A stretch of 64,000 bases of DNA from Pseudeuparius sepicola (GCA_963920635.1 OY987305.1:11075153-11139152), one strand, 5' to 3'. Shown: positions 14,297-26,559, counted from the first letter of the stretch. The notes: generated from the letters alone by a model not told the origin. Made by a program: numbers and translations.

Positions 14297-14656
14297 TACT
14301 AAAATGGAGCAACTCTTACGCCTGGCGTAAACAAGAGCACGTGCGTTGAGATATTCGCCAGGGCCGCACTGAGGCACGACCTTTATTTAATTTTAGTTTT
14401 ACAATTGTTTACATCAAAATATTTTGGAAAAAATTATTGGCTTAATTAAAATGATTCAAAACTTATTAAAATTATTTGTGGTAGTGTTTAAATAGCTGAA
14501 AACAACAAGATAAAACCGCATAACTACACTTTTGCGATCGAGTACGTCCCTATTGCCGAGTCGGCTGAAATTTTATAGCCTACCGACCAATCGCGGAACG
14601 TCATTGAACACGTGGTTTTATTTACGCCAGGCGTAAGGATTGCTCGATTTTAGTAC
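14297..14656. mobile_element. CTAAAAT MITE, copy 1
   Basis: About 360 bp. Inverted ends CTAAAATGGAGCAACTCTTA and TTACGCC...GCTCGATTTTAG, TA-flanked. A second, well-conserved copy lies at 45565-45929. The end repeats include ACGCCTGGCGT, itself palindromic. It lies 163 bp before exon A. Confidence 0.85.
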
Positions 14657-14819
14657 AGATACCTACCAACTGAAGAAAATTGAATAAGCCAGGGAAATCT
14701 ACTAAACCTCTAATTATTACCTGCCTGCATGTTGTTTTATATAATACCATTTTTTACTCCTTATTAGTTCCATGGACAAGCCCTAAGATTTTGTTATTAA
14801 TAAGGTAAATTTTTTTCAG

Positions 14820-14979
14820 GATTCCACCACTAGAACTGCCGTTACCAGAAACTCCATCTGAGATGGTGTCTAGGCGTAGGATTTTGTCCAGATCCAGAGA
14901 CGACCTGCACATGGATTCCACGTTCCAACCACCAGAAGACGAGGAAGACGTCTGGTACCAAAAGGAGAAACTCTACAAA
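14820..14979 (+). CDS. exp: internal coding exon A of an MH2-domain (expansion-like) protein
   Basis: Internal exon of 160 nt: one base completing a split codon, then 53 codons, ending on a codon boundary. A pyrimidine run and CAG end at 14819, and the donor GTAAGC starts at 14980. Only this frame is open; the other two hit stops within 14 codons. The translation starts IPPLELPLPETPSEM, continues with an arginine/serine-rich stretch (RRRILSRSRDD), then an acidic patch (PPEDEEDVW) and ends QKEKLYK. GC content is much higher than in the flanks, as expected for coding sequence. It joins exon B in frame. In this family such a segment is the linker just before the MH2 domain; the basic RS stretch could be a phosphorylation or nuclear-localisation site (inference). 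The exon starts 163 bp after a MITE. I am confident of the exon and less sure of the gene name, which rests on exon B. Confidence 0.82.
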
Positions 14980-14981
14980 GT

Positions 14982-17900
14982 AAGCTATTTTCACTAACAA
15001 GTAACGAGAGAAAAGAATCTGAAATTCCGTCCCATGTTCTTTATTTGTTATGGTCTGTTTACTACAAATTTAACGGCTGACGCTTTTTTCCTAAACGATT
15101 GTTCGTCCATCACGTATACCTTAGGCTTTTTGGGGTCTAACAGACATGCAAGGCTTTTTATATTTTATAAATTCTTAATGACAGTAATAAATATCTAGGT
15201 GCTTCGAAAACATAATAAAGCATAAAAAAATTATGCCAGTCATGAATCGCTTTGTTTCCAAAATAAAAGGAGTTGAAAGTTTTGAAGAAATATACGGCAA
15301 GTAATGCTGCTTAGTATTAGTCATTCATTATCCATGAAATATCAAAGAAACAATTATTTCTATAATCTAAAAGACATGGGCAAAATGCAGCCTAAAATGT
15401 ATTGAATGTCTAGATGAAATATGCTTCCGGGATCATGCTTAAAAATATGAGAAATACGCCCTTGGACTTTTATAACAATAACGATTTCTTCCAACTACAG
15501 TATATTTCACATAGTTTTAAAACGCCTGCTTCACTACTTCTGCGAAGAATACATACGTGACAAATATATTGCTTGATTCGATACAATTGGCTACGATTTC
15601 TCCTTGAAGTTAAGCCTAAATATCCTGGCATTCTAGAGCAAAACAAATAAGTTTATGCCAATTTTAAGCTTTATTAGTGCGCGTAATTATGCTAGTATTT
15701 GTGTGAGTGATTTTTGAAGAGTTTATTATTGTTTCCTGTGCATAGGTCATGAATATCACGACTTCATTTGAGGCACAATCGGTCTCAAATTGGCAGAACC
15801 TTCGGTGTAAACCTGTAACAGGACCTAAGATATATATTATAACGTGATTACGAATATTTAAATAGGTGAGAGACCAATAATGAAAACTGTTAATGAACAA
15901 GGATTCAATACGAGGACAAACGAAAAAATAGTCTACATTTTTGGGACATCCGGTACAAAATCGTGGATGAGTCACTGGTCTGGAGATTACTGGTCGTTAT
16001 AAGTGTAGTAATCAAACGTCAAATTGTCCGGTTTCCATATTATGCAACATAAAAGGAATAATATCCTTTAAGTCTGACTAAAAATTATATTTACTGCTTC
16101 TTGTAGATATAATTTTGGTGAGCAGAAACTTGACACCCACTTCGCCCATATGAGCATTTAATGTTCTACTGTACAGTTATACCACTTTATATGTCTTTTA
16201 TGATACGCCCAACGCCAAAACACACGCAATGCAAATAACATTTGTATCAGATTAAAAACCTCCGCATTCCTAATTTTATTTATTTATATCACTCTGTACA
16301 GTGCCGACTTATTTTCTGTTGCCAAATAATCCTAGTCTCCAAGAAGATCACCGTGTATAATACTTTAGTTAGATTTGCAGAATGAACATTTGCCTTCATT
16401 ATCCATCTGAATATAATACGCAATTGGGAAGATTATAAACATATTTTTCCATGAGAGATAAGCGTTCATGCCATAATTATTATGAAGAATTATTAAAAAA
16501 AGAAATGTGTATATTCTTTTAAAATAGGTAGGCAAGAATGGTATTTGCAAAGTTTGCATTGTTATCTAATAATTACCTATATTCCTGTTTTTTATCTAAT
16601 ATCTAACAAAAAATATACCACAAAGCAATGGTCTCATATCGTCTGTCTGGAATTTTGTGATGCAAACTACGTTCAAAGTCGATTGATAAAGAAACAAAAA
16701 CGAAGGTTGTGCAACGATGTTTAAATTTAACAAATTAATATTTGTATTCCTAGAAGATGTCAGAGGTCTAGTAGAAAGCTGGCCAAGATTTATTTTAATT
16801 GTTATTTTATGACTGCGGCAAATCTTCGAGGTGGTTTCAGAACTTGCAAATTCTCACTTCGATCGAGCGGACAAAAGAAAAATATAAGACTCGTTAATTT
16901 AACCAAATTGGAATCTAAACTGATAGGAAATGATTTCGTTATTGAAAGATTCCGAAAGATTCGCATTCCGATGTGTTAAAGGCGTAAATCCGTTATTGTT
17001 GTTGTCGGAATATTAATTTCTGAAAAGTAGGTGAACCGACGGTAGACTGCTAGCCACTGACCAAGAGAGAAACGTTTCGTTTCAAAATAATTTCTCATTC
17101 GTTACAACAGGTGCTTTTCAATCATAATAAAGAAGCGCAACCATATAGTGTTTTTTATAGTCTGTCAGTTGTCAAAACACGTTTCTGATGATGTTTTGAT
17201 GCAAGATGTGTTTTCACAACGAACAGACGACAGTATAGTGTTCTCCAAAAGGTTCGCATCATAAGGGGGGAAATTTTTAATTAATGCTTTGTATTGAAAT
17301 TCAATGCGTGGGGGGTTAGGTACCTTTTGCTTTAAAAACGATGACAAATTACTCACTCAAACGTGGTCACGTGCTTTCTGTCAAAAATGACATTTAAAAA
17401 ATAAAATCGATTGCAGTTCTTGTAATTTCAAAACGTTTTACTTGAAAAAGTTGTTTCGTTTTTAGTACCTCAACTTTGCATCAAACATAACAAAATTTGA
17501 ATGCGTTAAAATCATATTTTGAAAGATACATATTATTATCGATATTCTCAATAAAAACTGAATAGACTGATAGAGCTAGTTTTTCTAGTACATTTTTTGA
17601 AATTTAACAAATAATAAACCCATTTTAGCGATTTCATTTTTAAATGTCTTTTTGATAGGTAGCGGAAGTCAGGTGACTACCGCTTTAGCGGGATATTTTT
17701 CATCTTTTTTTTAAAGGAAAAGGTAAACCCAAAGTTGAATTTAAAAATAAATCATTAATTAAAAAATTTCCTTCTATATAAAAAAATATGATGCGCGAAC
17801 TTTTTGAAAAACATTGTATACCTAATAGGAGAAAAACCAAATTTGCCAGAGAAAACATTCTATATTTCGGAACCCAGCATAATATTAACATCGCACAAAG

Positions 17901-18274
17901 AACAACTCAGAAATGCATAGTATTCATGTTACTACTTGTTTACTTTACTTTTCCAAGTCATATACGAAGTCTTGAAATATTGCAACTGAATTTTAAACCA
18001 TATCCGTTCCGCCCAACTGATGAAAATTTTGCGATAAGGTGAGTGACGTTATACTAAATCGAATATGGCAGCCGCCCCAAGATGGCGGATCACCAATTTC
18101 TTCACAACCTCCTTGACATGGGTGTCAAATGAAAGGCAGAAGACGTGACGTAATTTGAATATGGCGGATGTCCCAAGATGGTAGCTCAAAAATCACAGGA
18201 AAAAGGCCTTGTATTGTAATAATGATGCGTTATCAGAAATGCATAGATTAAGAGATAGTAGTTAAAAAGCACAA
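14982..18274. other. intronic stretch, nothing recognised
   Basis: AT-rich sequence without supported genes. Position 18060-18190 contains words of the GATGGCGGA/ATCAAATGAAAGG minisatellite family that also forms a tandem array near 57650. Confidence 0.5.
18040..18190. repeat. degenerate GATGGCGGA minisatellite fragment
   Basis: Contains AAGATGGCGGATCA, GGTGTCAAATGAAAGG and a second CCAAGATGG block, in the same order as the units of the array at 57650-57966. Confidence 0.65.
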
Positions 18275-18278
18275 ATTA

Positions 18279-19577
18279 ATTAATAAATAAAAAACCTTTT
18301 TCAAAACAAGCTTTTATTTAAGACATGTACTAAAACGAATAAAATGAGTTAAGGTTTTAAATTTTTTTTTGCAAAAAGCTTGTCGAGCGAATTGTAAAGC
18401 AAGTATGGTATAAATGAAGTCGCTTGGAACAGCATAAAAACGCTTGGGCGGCGTTTGCTTTGTAAAACAAGACCGAGTCTTGGGCGGCGCGCGGCTCTTA
18501 ATAATATTATAAAAATTTTATTTAAATGCTCTAAGAAGATAAAATAAACTTTGAAATAATTCCAACCTTTACACTGTATACACAGAACCAAAATCCGTAA
18601 AAGTGCAATCCTTATTTCCATGCACGGCACTGGTTGTACTGGCCTAACCGGCCTACGTCGACACCTGCTCCGTGGATCTTCGAAACGCCGGCCAATCAAA
18701 TCGCTACGCTCCTTATTGGCTGCCTTCTTGACGAGGTCGACGTCGACCGCATAAAAACCTTTGAATTTTATACGGGTGATTTCTGCTGATAAGTCTAGTG
18801 TTTTTACCAGTAGCAGAGCGTGGTAAATGCTACGAAATAGATTGCGCCCCGTATATCACTGTGTTCCAAGTGAGTCCAAGATATTTATAAGGGTAGCTCG
18901 AGAACAGGCGCCTCGGCAATACCTAAAATACGAGACAAAACACTTTTTAACCATATTAAACCGAACCTGGTATTAGTAGTAAAAAGAGATGAAGGAGACA
19001 GAGAAGAGAGATACTGCAGTAAAAACAAGTGACTGCAAGCTCGCCTAATATAATATCACCAATACTTGCATGGGTTACAATGTTCGACGGCTGGCCACTT
19101 GTGTAGCGAAATGCGGTGGATAGGCGTGCCATAATTTCACAGATATTAGGATATACTTGCGTAAATAATTATAATCGATATGGCTTTTTAAAGACCTTTT
19201 GACAATATTATATGGTGCATTAACCTTTAGGTACGTTGTGTTTGACGACAACCTTAAAAAAAACCTTAAAAGTGAATTATTATGTTGATTGTAGAATATA
19301 TATTTTTGAAAACTGCGTGACGCTTATGTCCTATATTCTTTTTGTGACGCAAATTAGAGTTTTTTATGCTGTTTCAAGTGACTTTAGAAAGACTATACTT
19401 GCTTGTCAACCAATCACTATCTAATGAAATTAATTGGTACCTACTTTTATGGACATTTCGCTCGACCAGCTTTTTGAAAACAAATTTTGAAAACCTATAT
19501 ACTTATCTTATTCGTTTTAGTACATGACTTAAATAAAAGCTTGTTAAAAAAGGTTTTTTGTTTATTATTTTATTATT
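18279..19577. mobile_element. ~1.3-kb element with AAGCTTTTATTTAA inverted ends
   Basis: AACAAGCTTTTATTTAAG near 18306-18322 pairs with CTTAAATAAAAGCTTGTT near 19528-19545; flanking blocks on each side (AAAAAACCTTTTTT and TACTAAAACGAATAA) also pair, giving arms of about 60 bp. The enclosed 18403-19401 is a dispersed repeat with a second copy at 46540. Confidence 0.7.
18403..19401 (+). repeat. ~1-kb dispersed repeat, copy 1, with promoter-like core
   Basis: Collinear with 46540-47505 from TATGGTATAAATGAAGTCGC to AGTTTCAAGTGACT. Copy 1 holds about 80 bp (near 18829-18910) missing in copy 2. A GC-rich core (18605-18790) has two CCAAT-type boxes (CCAATCAAAT, ATTGGCTGCC), a GTCGACGTCGAC palindrome and a TATA-like CATAAAAACC. 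This arrangement resembles a polymerase II promoter (inference). No ORF with homology. Confidence 0.8.
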
Positions 19578-19579
19578 GC

Positions 19580-20699
19580 ACTTTCGGACACTTTAAAAAG
19601 CGTCTGAAAGAACAAGGCAATCAGTTTTTATTCTCTCGAATCTTAAAATGTATTTATATGAAACAGATACTATTATCATAACGCAGACAGAAATAAAAGT
19701 CCGATCACTTAAAAATTCATGGAGCCTTATACGAGCGACCATAAAAATATTTTTTCGGGTTTGTGAAAACCACTGTCAGGCTTATTCGCTAATTTACATA
19801 TACCTATCTAAACGAGTTGGATTTAAAAAAAAATTCAGGAATTTTTACATGGCAAAATTTAATGACCTCGCTCGTTTTAGAGCCTATAGTAATTCTACTA
19901 TTTGTTACCATAGATTAAAAGAGAGGGATAGTCAGAAGAATAATAATTGTTGAAATAGTCCGTACGAAAACAAATTAAAACAGATAAAAATTGTAATTAT
20001 AATTATTGTAATTCTTTTAGGACTCGATACTACGTTGAGGTAGCTAGGGTATAGGTATTTCATTTTAAGTATTAATTTTTATATAAAATGTGTGTAGCTT
20101 TGTCTATATTATGTTGTTACTATGAAATAACAGCGCAGCAGAGATAGATCCAATACTTCTTTCCTAATGAGCAAAATAGGTAGGAATTTTTCTAAGGTAG
20201 AAGATTCCTTAAATCTGATTTAGTAAGAATACCTATGGAGACTTTGGTTTAATGCTTAGATATTCAGAAAGAAGTCGAAATTTTCAACAATGTCATTATT
20301 CTTGAATCGAGATACGGGTGTACGCCCAAACTTAATAAAAACCTTTCGGTGTCTTCAAACCGACCGACAAAAAATGCCAAGATTTGAATAAAATCGACAA
20401 TGTTGCGGTCGCCGATGTGTCTATGGACTTTTTCATCCTTCCTTGAACTTTCGGTCGACCTTCCTACTAAATGACTGGTGCATTTTGTCCGACGTAGCTT
20501 AGAGTAACCCGTGCACATGAAAGCTAAAAAATAAGCCTACGATTATCGAAAGGTATATGATATCCGGTAGTCAAAAGTTACCGGTTCCGGTGGACACTGT
20601 GCGTAAAATAATTAAATAGCCTGTACACACTGCACGTTACTTCAAACAATGAGTAAGTGTTGAAGACAATCGGACAAGAAAGCGGTAACGGTATTTGGT
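19580..20699. other. intronic stretch, nothing recognised
   Basis: Short AT-rich ORFs only; no paired repeats or splice-flanked exon seen. Confidence 0.45.
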
Positions 20700-20818
20700 T
20701 TTATCTAATGACATCTACAGTTCAATATTTTTGTATGTATGTAAATACAAAGAAAAGTCACAAAGGAAATTTATTTTTCACATATAAATAAACATTCAGG
20801 ACAACACAAGATAAAATA

Positions 20819-20871
20819 AAAAAATCAAATGCGCTTCACTTATTAAAAAAATCAAATGCGCTTCGCTTATT
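20819..20871. repeat. 26-bp tandem duplication
   Basis: AAAAATCAAATGCGCTTC followed by R-CTTATTA occurs twice in a row with one base difference. Confidence 0.85.
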
Positions 20872-21263
20872 ATTTTGGTGCTGAATTACCTTTTTTCTTT
20901 AAACCCCCTTGATATTTTATAGTGACAAAAGGATCTCCTCCATGAAGATAGCATGTGTTTTGAAACGATGTAACATTGTAACACCCTGTATATTAAAAAA
21001 TAAAACTAATTTCTAATCATCCACACTATACTTATTCAACATCATATTGGGAACTGTCAACTTCAATTTGGGAATAGTCAATTTTAAACCGGAAATAAAC
21101 AAATTCAAATTGGGAATTATCAATTTCAAATTGAGAGTAAAATAATAAATTCAAAATTGTTTTACTTAAAACACATATTTTTTAACCAAATAAAATAATT
21201 TAATTCGCCAAATTTATACTATTTATTAATTTATTAGAAGTTAATAGTGCGCAGTCTAATATA

Positions 21264-21568
21264 TAGGGTGTCTCAGGTTTGAATTGGGAAAATTTAATCT
21301 ACGATAGAACTCGTAAAAATGAAAATAAATAAAAACTTGTACGTTTTAAAGCTTAGTTTTCGAGATACATAATGTTTGATAATCCCTGGTCAGCAATTCC
21401 AACAATCAAAACAATTACGTCATGGCAAGATTTAAAGAAAATAAAATTTAACACCCTGTATCTCGAAAACGGAGCTTTAAACCACGCAAGTTCATATGAA
21501 CGTTCCTTTTTGTTTTTACGAGTTCTATCGTCTATTAAATTTTCCCGATTAAAACCTGAGACACTCTG
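21264..21568. mobile_element. CAGGG-family palindrome, 305 bp
   Basis: Left tip TAGGGTGTCTCAGGTTT (first base changed from C) and right tip AAACCTGAGACACTCTG, both TA-flanked. Inverted arms of about 100 bp, centre near 21415. Contains the internal word CACCCTGTATCTCGAAAAC shared with other members. Confidence 0.82.
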
Positions 21569-21689
21569 TATATTATACCCACTTGCAAATTCTAAATACT
21601 AAATAAGAATTCTTAAAAACACTAAAAAATTTGATGGATTGATTTATTTAATCATGTGTTGCCCTGAATGTTTATTTCTATGTGAAATA

Positions 21690-21850
21690 CAGGGTGATTT
21701 AGTTCCGGTGCTCAACATGGGGATCTCGGAAACCGTAACAGATACGAAGTCGGTCAAATGGATGTAAACTTGCGCCTTTGGGCGCCTAACAATATGCCGT
21801 TGAGAAAGTTAAAATATCCCCATGTTGAGCACCGGAACTGAATCACCCTG
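21690..21850. mobile_element. CAGGG-family deletion derivative, 161 bp
   Basis: Tips CAGGGTGATTTAGTTCC and GGAACTGAATCACCCTG. About 118 bp of left arm are fused to about 32 bp of right end. Inserted in the right arm of the 20700 palindrome; the uninterrupted partner arm indicates a TA target duplication. Same family as 1-874. Confidence 0.9.
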
Positions 21851-22159
21851 TATAAATTTCCTTTGTGACTTTTCTTTGTATTTACATACATACAAAAGTA
21901 TTGAACTGTATCATTAGATAACACTTTTACGCATTGTTTGAAACATCGTACAGGCTAAACTTTGTAACATTTGTATAGCTAAATCTTCTTTAACTTCAGC
22001 TTTTAAGCGTCACCAGGCAAATTCAACTATTATTGCATTTAACATCGGATAGTATGGAGAAAGTTTTAAAATAATTATTATTTCTCTATGTTCCCAATTT
22101 GAAATTGATTGTTCCCAGTTTTAATTTGTTTATTCCCAAGTTGAAGTTGAAAAGGTATA

Positions 22160-23118
22160 TAGAAACACGGTAGCTACCACTATGCCATGTGTCGAAAAAC
22201 CTGCAGATTTTTCTTTTAATGCTTTTGTGGCATAATATATGGCCTGAGAATGTCATTATATTTTGCACACGAATGATGAAATATTCTGCTAGAAAAGTAG
22301 TAATTACCCGCCCTGAGAAAACATGCAGATTGAAAACAAAGAAACTGAGGAAGTTTGCGGTTTCAGATACGACACGGTTCCACAAAAATATTCCTCCAGG
22401 TAGACGTTACACATTTTTGGTTAGTTTCTTTGTTTTGTCTTCAAAAAAACTGCAGTAAAAATTTGTATGTAAATGGCTTCTCATAAAGCTAAGGCCGTTA
22501 AGTGAAAGTAAAAGGATGCTGGTTTCCCTTTCTGGTCTAAAGGCAGATAACGAGTTTGAGTGCAGACCGGCAAAATTCGTCGACTTATTACGACATTTTG
22601 CATTTGGACTCTTAATTGGGATAAATTTCATTTCTTCCCAGTTTTATTGCAGTCATAACGGTTAATAGGATCACATCAGTGCCACAATTGCGAATATGTA
22701 ATCGACATTCTATGGCAAAAATTAAAACTACTTATGCTCCTATGTCAACCAGTGGCGGAGAACCAAAAAGCAGCGACACTGGTTTTAATAGCAGTAACTG
22801 CAAAATTCTATAGAAAAAAATTTCGTCTTATATTTTTTTATTGTTGATAATTAGTAATGCACGTATAAAAACCTGTGCGCCAATTATTACATACGCATTT
22901 TTTTAAAATCCATTATATAATGATAAATCCTAATATTTGAATGAATCCACGACAGAGGAACTTATTGTCTAAAATTAAAATCGGCATGAAAAAAGTAGCC
23001 AATTATTATATTGAGCAGGAGCGTAGATACTATTGTTCAATAAATTAATAGCCGAGATTACCCGTATCTCCATCTTATTCTGACATGTAATTTTTGTGTT
23101 TTAATTTATCAAAATTGT
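22160..23118. other. intronic stretch, nothing recognised
   Basis: Overlapping short ORFs on both strands (22086-22631) without recognisable domains; remainder AT-rich. Confidence 0.4.
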
Positions 23119-23185
23119 ATAAATACACTATAAGTATTAAATTTTTCTAAATAAATATTTTTACAATTTTAAAACAATGATTATA

Positions 23186-24333
23186 CAGGGTGTTCCTTAA
23201 TGACATGCTAATAGTTAAGGGGGTTATTCTTGGGCCCATTTTAAGAAAAAAACTTCATATGAACGTATGTCGTAAACGTCCTAACTTTTGAGATACAGGG
23301 CGTTAAAGTTCATTTTTTAAAATTGAATTTTGGCTACATCTCCCGAAATAATCAAGCTGCCGAACTGAAATTTGGCACTGCTATGTTTTTGGGGATGGAG
23401 AATAAGCTGAAAATGTCAATTTCGCCGTATCTCACAGAGGGCGCCACTTGCGCTGTTTTTTGATCATGCTTTTACGCGTAACTTTTTTGAGGTTATCTTT
23501 TTGGTCCTGCAGGTCCATCATTTTCGTGCATCTTTTCATTCTGCAAGAAAAAGGTACTCTTGTTTCATAACGATTAAATCAACCGTATGCTTTGAAATTG
23601 CCAAAACGTTCTCCAAAACACCTGTTGACTTCAATATTCGAAACATAAAATTTTCACCTACTGCTTTCAAATGTTACAGATCAACTGTACATTCAAAATG
23701 ATGAAAAAATGCCAAATGGGCATTGGTCAAAACACCATTGAAATAGAGTGTCAAATTCAATCCTTTCCATTTTGAAAGCGAATAATTTTTGGTACATTGT
23801 TCATAGGGATTTTTTCTCAGTTTAAATGGTACAGTTGATCTGTAACACTTGAAGGTGGTAGGTGAAAATTTTATGTTTCGAATATTGAAGTCAACAGGTG
23901 TTTTGGAGAACATTTTGGCAATTTCAAAGCAAACGGTTGATGTAATCGTTATGAAACAAGAGTACCTTTTTCTTGCAGAATGAAAAGATGCACTAAAATG
24001 ATGGACCTGCAGGACCAAAAAGATAACCTCAAAAAAGTTACGCGTAAAAGCGTGATCAAAAAACAGCGCAAGTGGCGCCCTCTGTGAGATACGGCGAAAT
24101 TGACATTTTCAGCTTATTCTCCATCCCCAAAAACATAGCAGTGCCAAATTTCAGTTCGGCAGCTTGATTATTTCGGGAGATGTAGCCAAAATTCAATTTT
24201 AAAAAATGAACTTTAACGCCCTGTATCTCAAAAGTTAGGACGTTTACGACATACGTTCATATGAAGTTTTTTTCTTAAAATGGGCCCAAGAATAACCCCC
24301 TTAAGTATTAGCATGTCATTAAGGAACACCCTG
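23186..24333. mobile_element. CAGGG-family near-perfect palindrome, 1.15 kb
   Basis: Tips CAGGGTGTTCCTTAATGACA and its inverse, each TA-flanked. Arms 23186-23695 and 23822-24333 pair almost base for base over about 510 bp, with a spacer of about 126 bp. The flanks are also inverted copies of each other for 67 bp (23119-23185 and 24334-24400). Internal words include GATACAGGGCGTTAAAG and AGGGCGCCACTTGCGC. ORFs on opposite strands here (23501-23701, 23674-24018) are mirror images and non-genic. Confidence 0.93.
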
Positions 24334-24412
24334 TATAATCATTGTTTTAAAATTGTAAAAATATTTATTTAGAAAAATTTAATACTTATAGTGTATTTAT
24401 ATTAGTATTATA

Positions 24413-24605
24413 TTATTCTCCATCCCCAAAAACATAGCTGTGCCAAATTTCATTTCAGCAGCTTGATTATTTCGGGAGATGTAGCCATAATTAAATTTAA
24501 AAAAATGAACTTCAACGCCCTGTATCTCAAAAGTTAGGACGTTTACGTAAAATGAGCCCAAGAATAACCCCCTTAAGTATTAGCATGTCATTAAGGAACA
24601 CCCTG
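24413..24605. mobile_element. truncated third copy of the same right arm
   Basis: TTCTCCATCCCCAAAAACAT through AAGGAACACCCTG repeats 24116-24333 with about 25 bp missing and about ten differences, ending in the same tip followed by TA. Confidence 0.88.
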
Positions 24606-26290
24606 TATATTTTGTCAACATCATACAATTTAATTTTCTGCTTTTTACAAAGTTATTATAGAAATTTTTTAGTTTTCCGCAGTAGTAGTTCACTTTAATT
24701 TGTCAATTCACAATCGCGAATAATTCTTCATCGTCTAGTTTTTAATAATATTAAAAAATACACAATTACAATGAGCCATTTTAGTTGCTTTGTTGATTCG
24801 GTTGATTAAAACCGACCACACACACCGGCTGGCAGTGGCGTAAATTTGAATCAAATAGCTCACCATCACACCAAAGAGATCACGTGCAGATAGAAATACT
24901 TCAAACCGCCTGTTTTCGCGCTTGTTTTTTTATCAGAGATGTACCAATTTAATTAGATAATAAATATCGAGACTGTGGTGACGTTTGCTTAATTTTTCTT
25001 TTTTTCGGTCCCAAGGATATAAACATCTTTGGTAAATTAAACCCCACGAAATTCGAGCCTCATTATGCGTCGTATTTAAAAAAGTCTCATCCTAACTAAT
25101 TCCGAGTTTTGCAGCGATGCTAATCTGTCGAAAACAAACGACACGGGGTATGCCGAATTTTTCACTTTAGACGCTTGACAGAAAACAAAGACCGAAAAGA
25201 CGATAAAAAGAATTGCATTGTTCTGTATTGTCAAAGGCGAGAGCATTACAAATTACATTATCATTATTGGAGTGTTAATTGCATTTCGCTAGTCTGATAC
25301 AAGCCACTTTACTCGCGAAGTGATAAACGAACATATGGGTAAATTAAATGTCAATCAATAACAAATTTGAAAATTGCCGCTACCAATTAACAGTAGAAAC
25401 TACAAATTATTTTTAAATTAACATTTTATGCGGCAATATCTACCACAATTAAACGTAGGTATTTAAAGAAAGGCCACCCGTTATCTTTCTAATGCCCAAA
25501 AAATCTAAAATCTAGTTCCCTTTCTTTTTCTTATGAAATTACACTAAACCATTTCTTAATTAACATCATTTTTCTTTTCTTATTATTGGGTACTGCATCA
25601 CTTTCGACATGACATGGCCTTTTATAATTAATTAAAAGAAGTCAACAATGTCAAAAATGACAATAAACATTTTTTTACTTTCATCGGTCTTAACATCATA
25701 GAGCCCATACAGGACTATTTTTGAGAACTTGCCGGTCCCATTTTTAAGTTTTTGCGGCCGCCCGCCCAGCTAGTGTCTAATTTAAATGAAAACAGGATCT
25801 ACTTTTTCATTAATCAATTCGCCAGAAACACCCATTCCGTTTTTATGAAGGTCACGGATAACCAAATTATTGTCGCCTAGGTTGCCTCTTATAGAATGAC
25901 CTTCCGAATTATTCATTTGTCATTAATTATACCGTTAAAATCAGTTCTAACCGTGAGTTGATGCATAACGTCTGCCAAAAAATATGGTCGAGAAAGATCA
26001 TTTATTACCCTGTTCGAAAAACAATTTCGTGACCTCATCGTTTTGATGTCATCACTAGGATATAAAGGTACTTCAGTTTTTGTTGGGGGTCTTCCGGATA
26101 CATTATACGTCGTTGCAGTCGAGCTTTCGTGTGATTTCACGGGATATCCTCAGAGAATTGATGTCGTTAGATTGCCGAACATAAATTTTGACACCAATGA
26201 AAAAGCATGAGTCTGTTCTTACCTCTTTAATCTGGTTGGTTGTTTACTGTGCAATTGTTTTTTCGCTTCGCGCAAAATGAACACGAAAGC
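24606..26290. other. intronic stretch, nothing recognised
   Basis: No gene or repeat ends found. 24800-25200 is moderately GC-rich for this region, without an assignable function. Confidence 0.45.
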
Positions 26291-26559
26291 TTTCGCAACA
26301 GTGGCGTAACTACAGGGTGTTCAGAGTGTGCGGTGAACACGGGCCCAGAGCTGCTAGGGGCCCACCGCCACCAAGGTTCATGCAGGGCGCAGAAATGTCG
26401 GTTTTTCCGATGCGAGCCGATTGATGTGGTGCTGCGTAATAACCAACGAGTTAGAATTAATCTCTAATCGGTTACATAGAGGGCGATTGAAATTTCGCAA
26501 CAATAAAAATGCGAGGGTAGTACAAAAAATGTATAATAACTTAAGAGTAAATGTACCTA

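Larger units (their letters stand above)
20700..21918. repeat. long inverted repeat interrupted by later insertions
   Basis: Left arm about 20700-20811, right arm about 21645-21918 (paired words TTATCTAATGA, GTATGTATGTAAATACAAAG, CACAAAGGAAATTTA). The right arm is interrupted by the 161-bp CAGGG element at 21690-21850, while the left arm shows the uninterrupted sequence and serves as an empty site. Confidence 0.85.
21046..22160. repeat. inverted pair of GGGAA/GTCAA-type repeats interleaved with the preceding palindrome
   Basis: At 21046-21136 the words TTGGGAA-x-TCAA-TTTCAA recur about four times; 22086-22155 carries the inverse (TTCCCAATTTGAAATTGAT, TTCCCAAGTTGAAGTTGA). The order of arms is a-b-a'-b' with the 20700 repeat, not properly nested. 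Confidence 0.7.

Noticed and set aside
14820..14979. Exon A read in the other two frames
   Set aside because: Both reach stop codons within 14 codons, whereas the chosen frame is open throughout and joins exon B in phase.
21046..21140. CRISPR-like regularly spaced repeats
   Set aside because: Repeats are short, imperfect and without unique spacers of constant length, and the sequence is eukaryotic.
23501..24018. Two ORFs on opposite strands with nearly identical proteins
   Set aside because: They are the two arms of the 23186-24333 palindrome read from either side, not a gene pair.
26309..26320. TACAGGGTGTTC as a further CAGGG-element left end
   Set aside because: It falls inside the hAT terminal repeat, where the other end has a related word, and no matching right tip exists.
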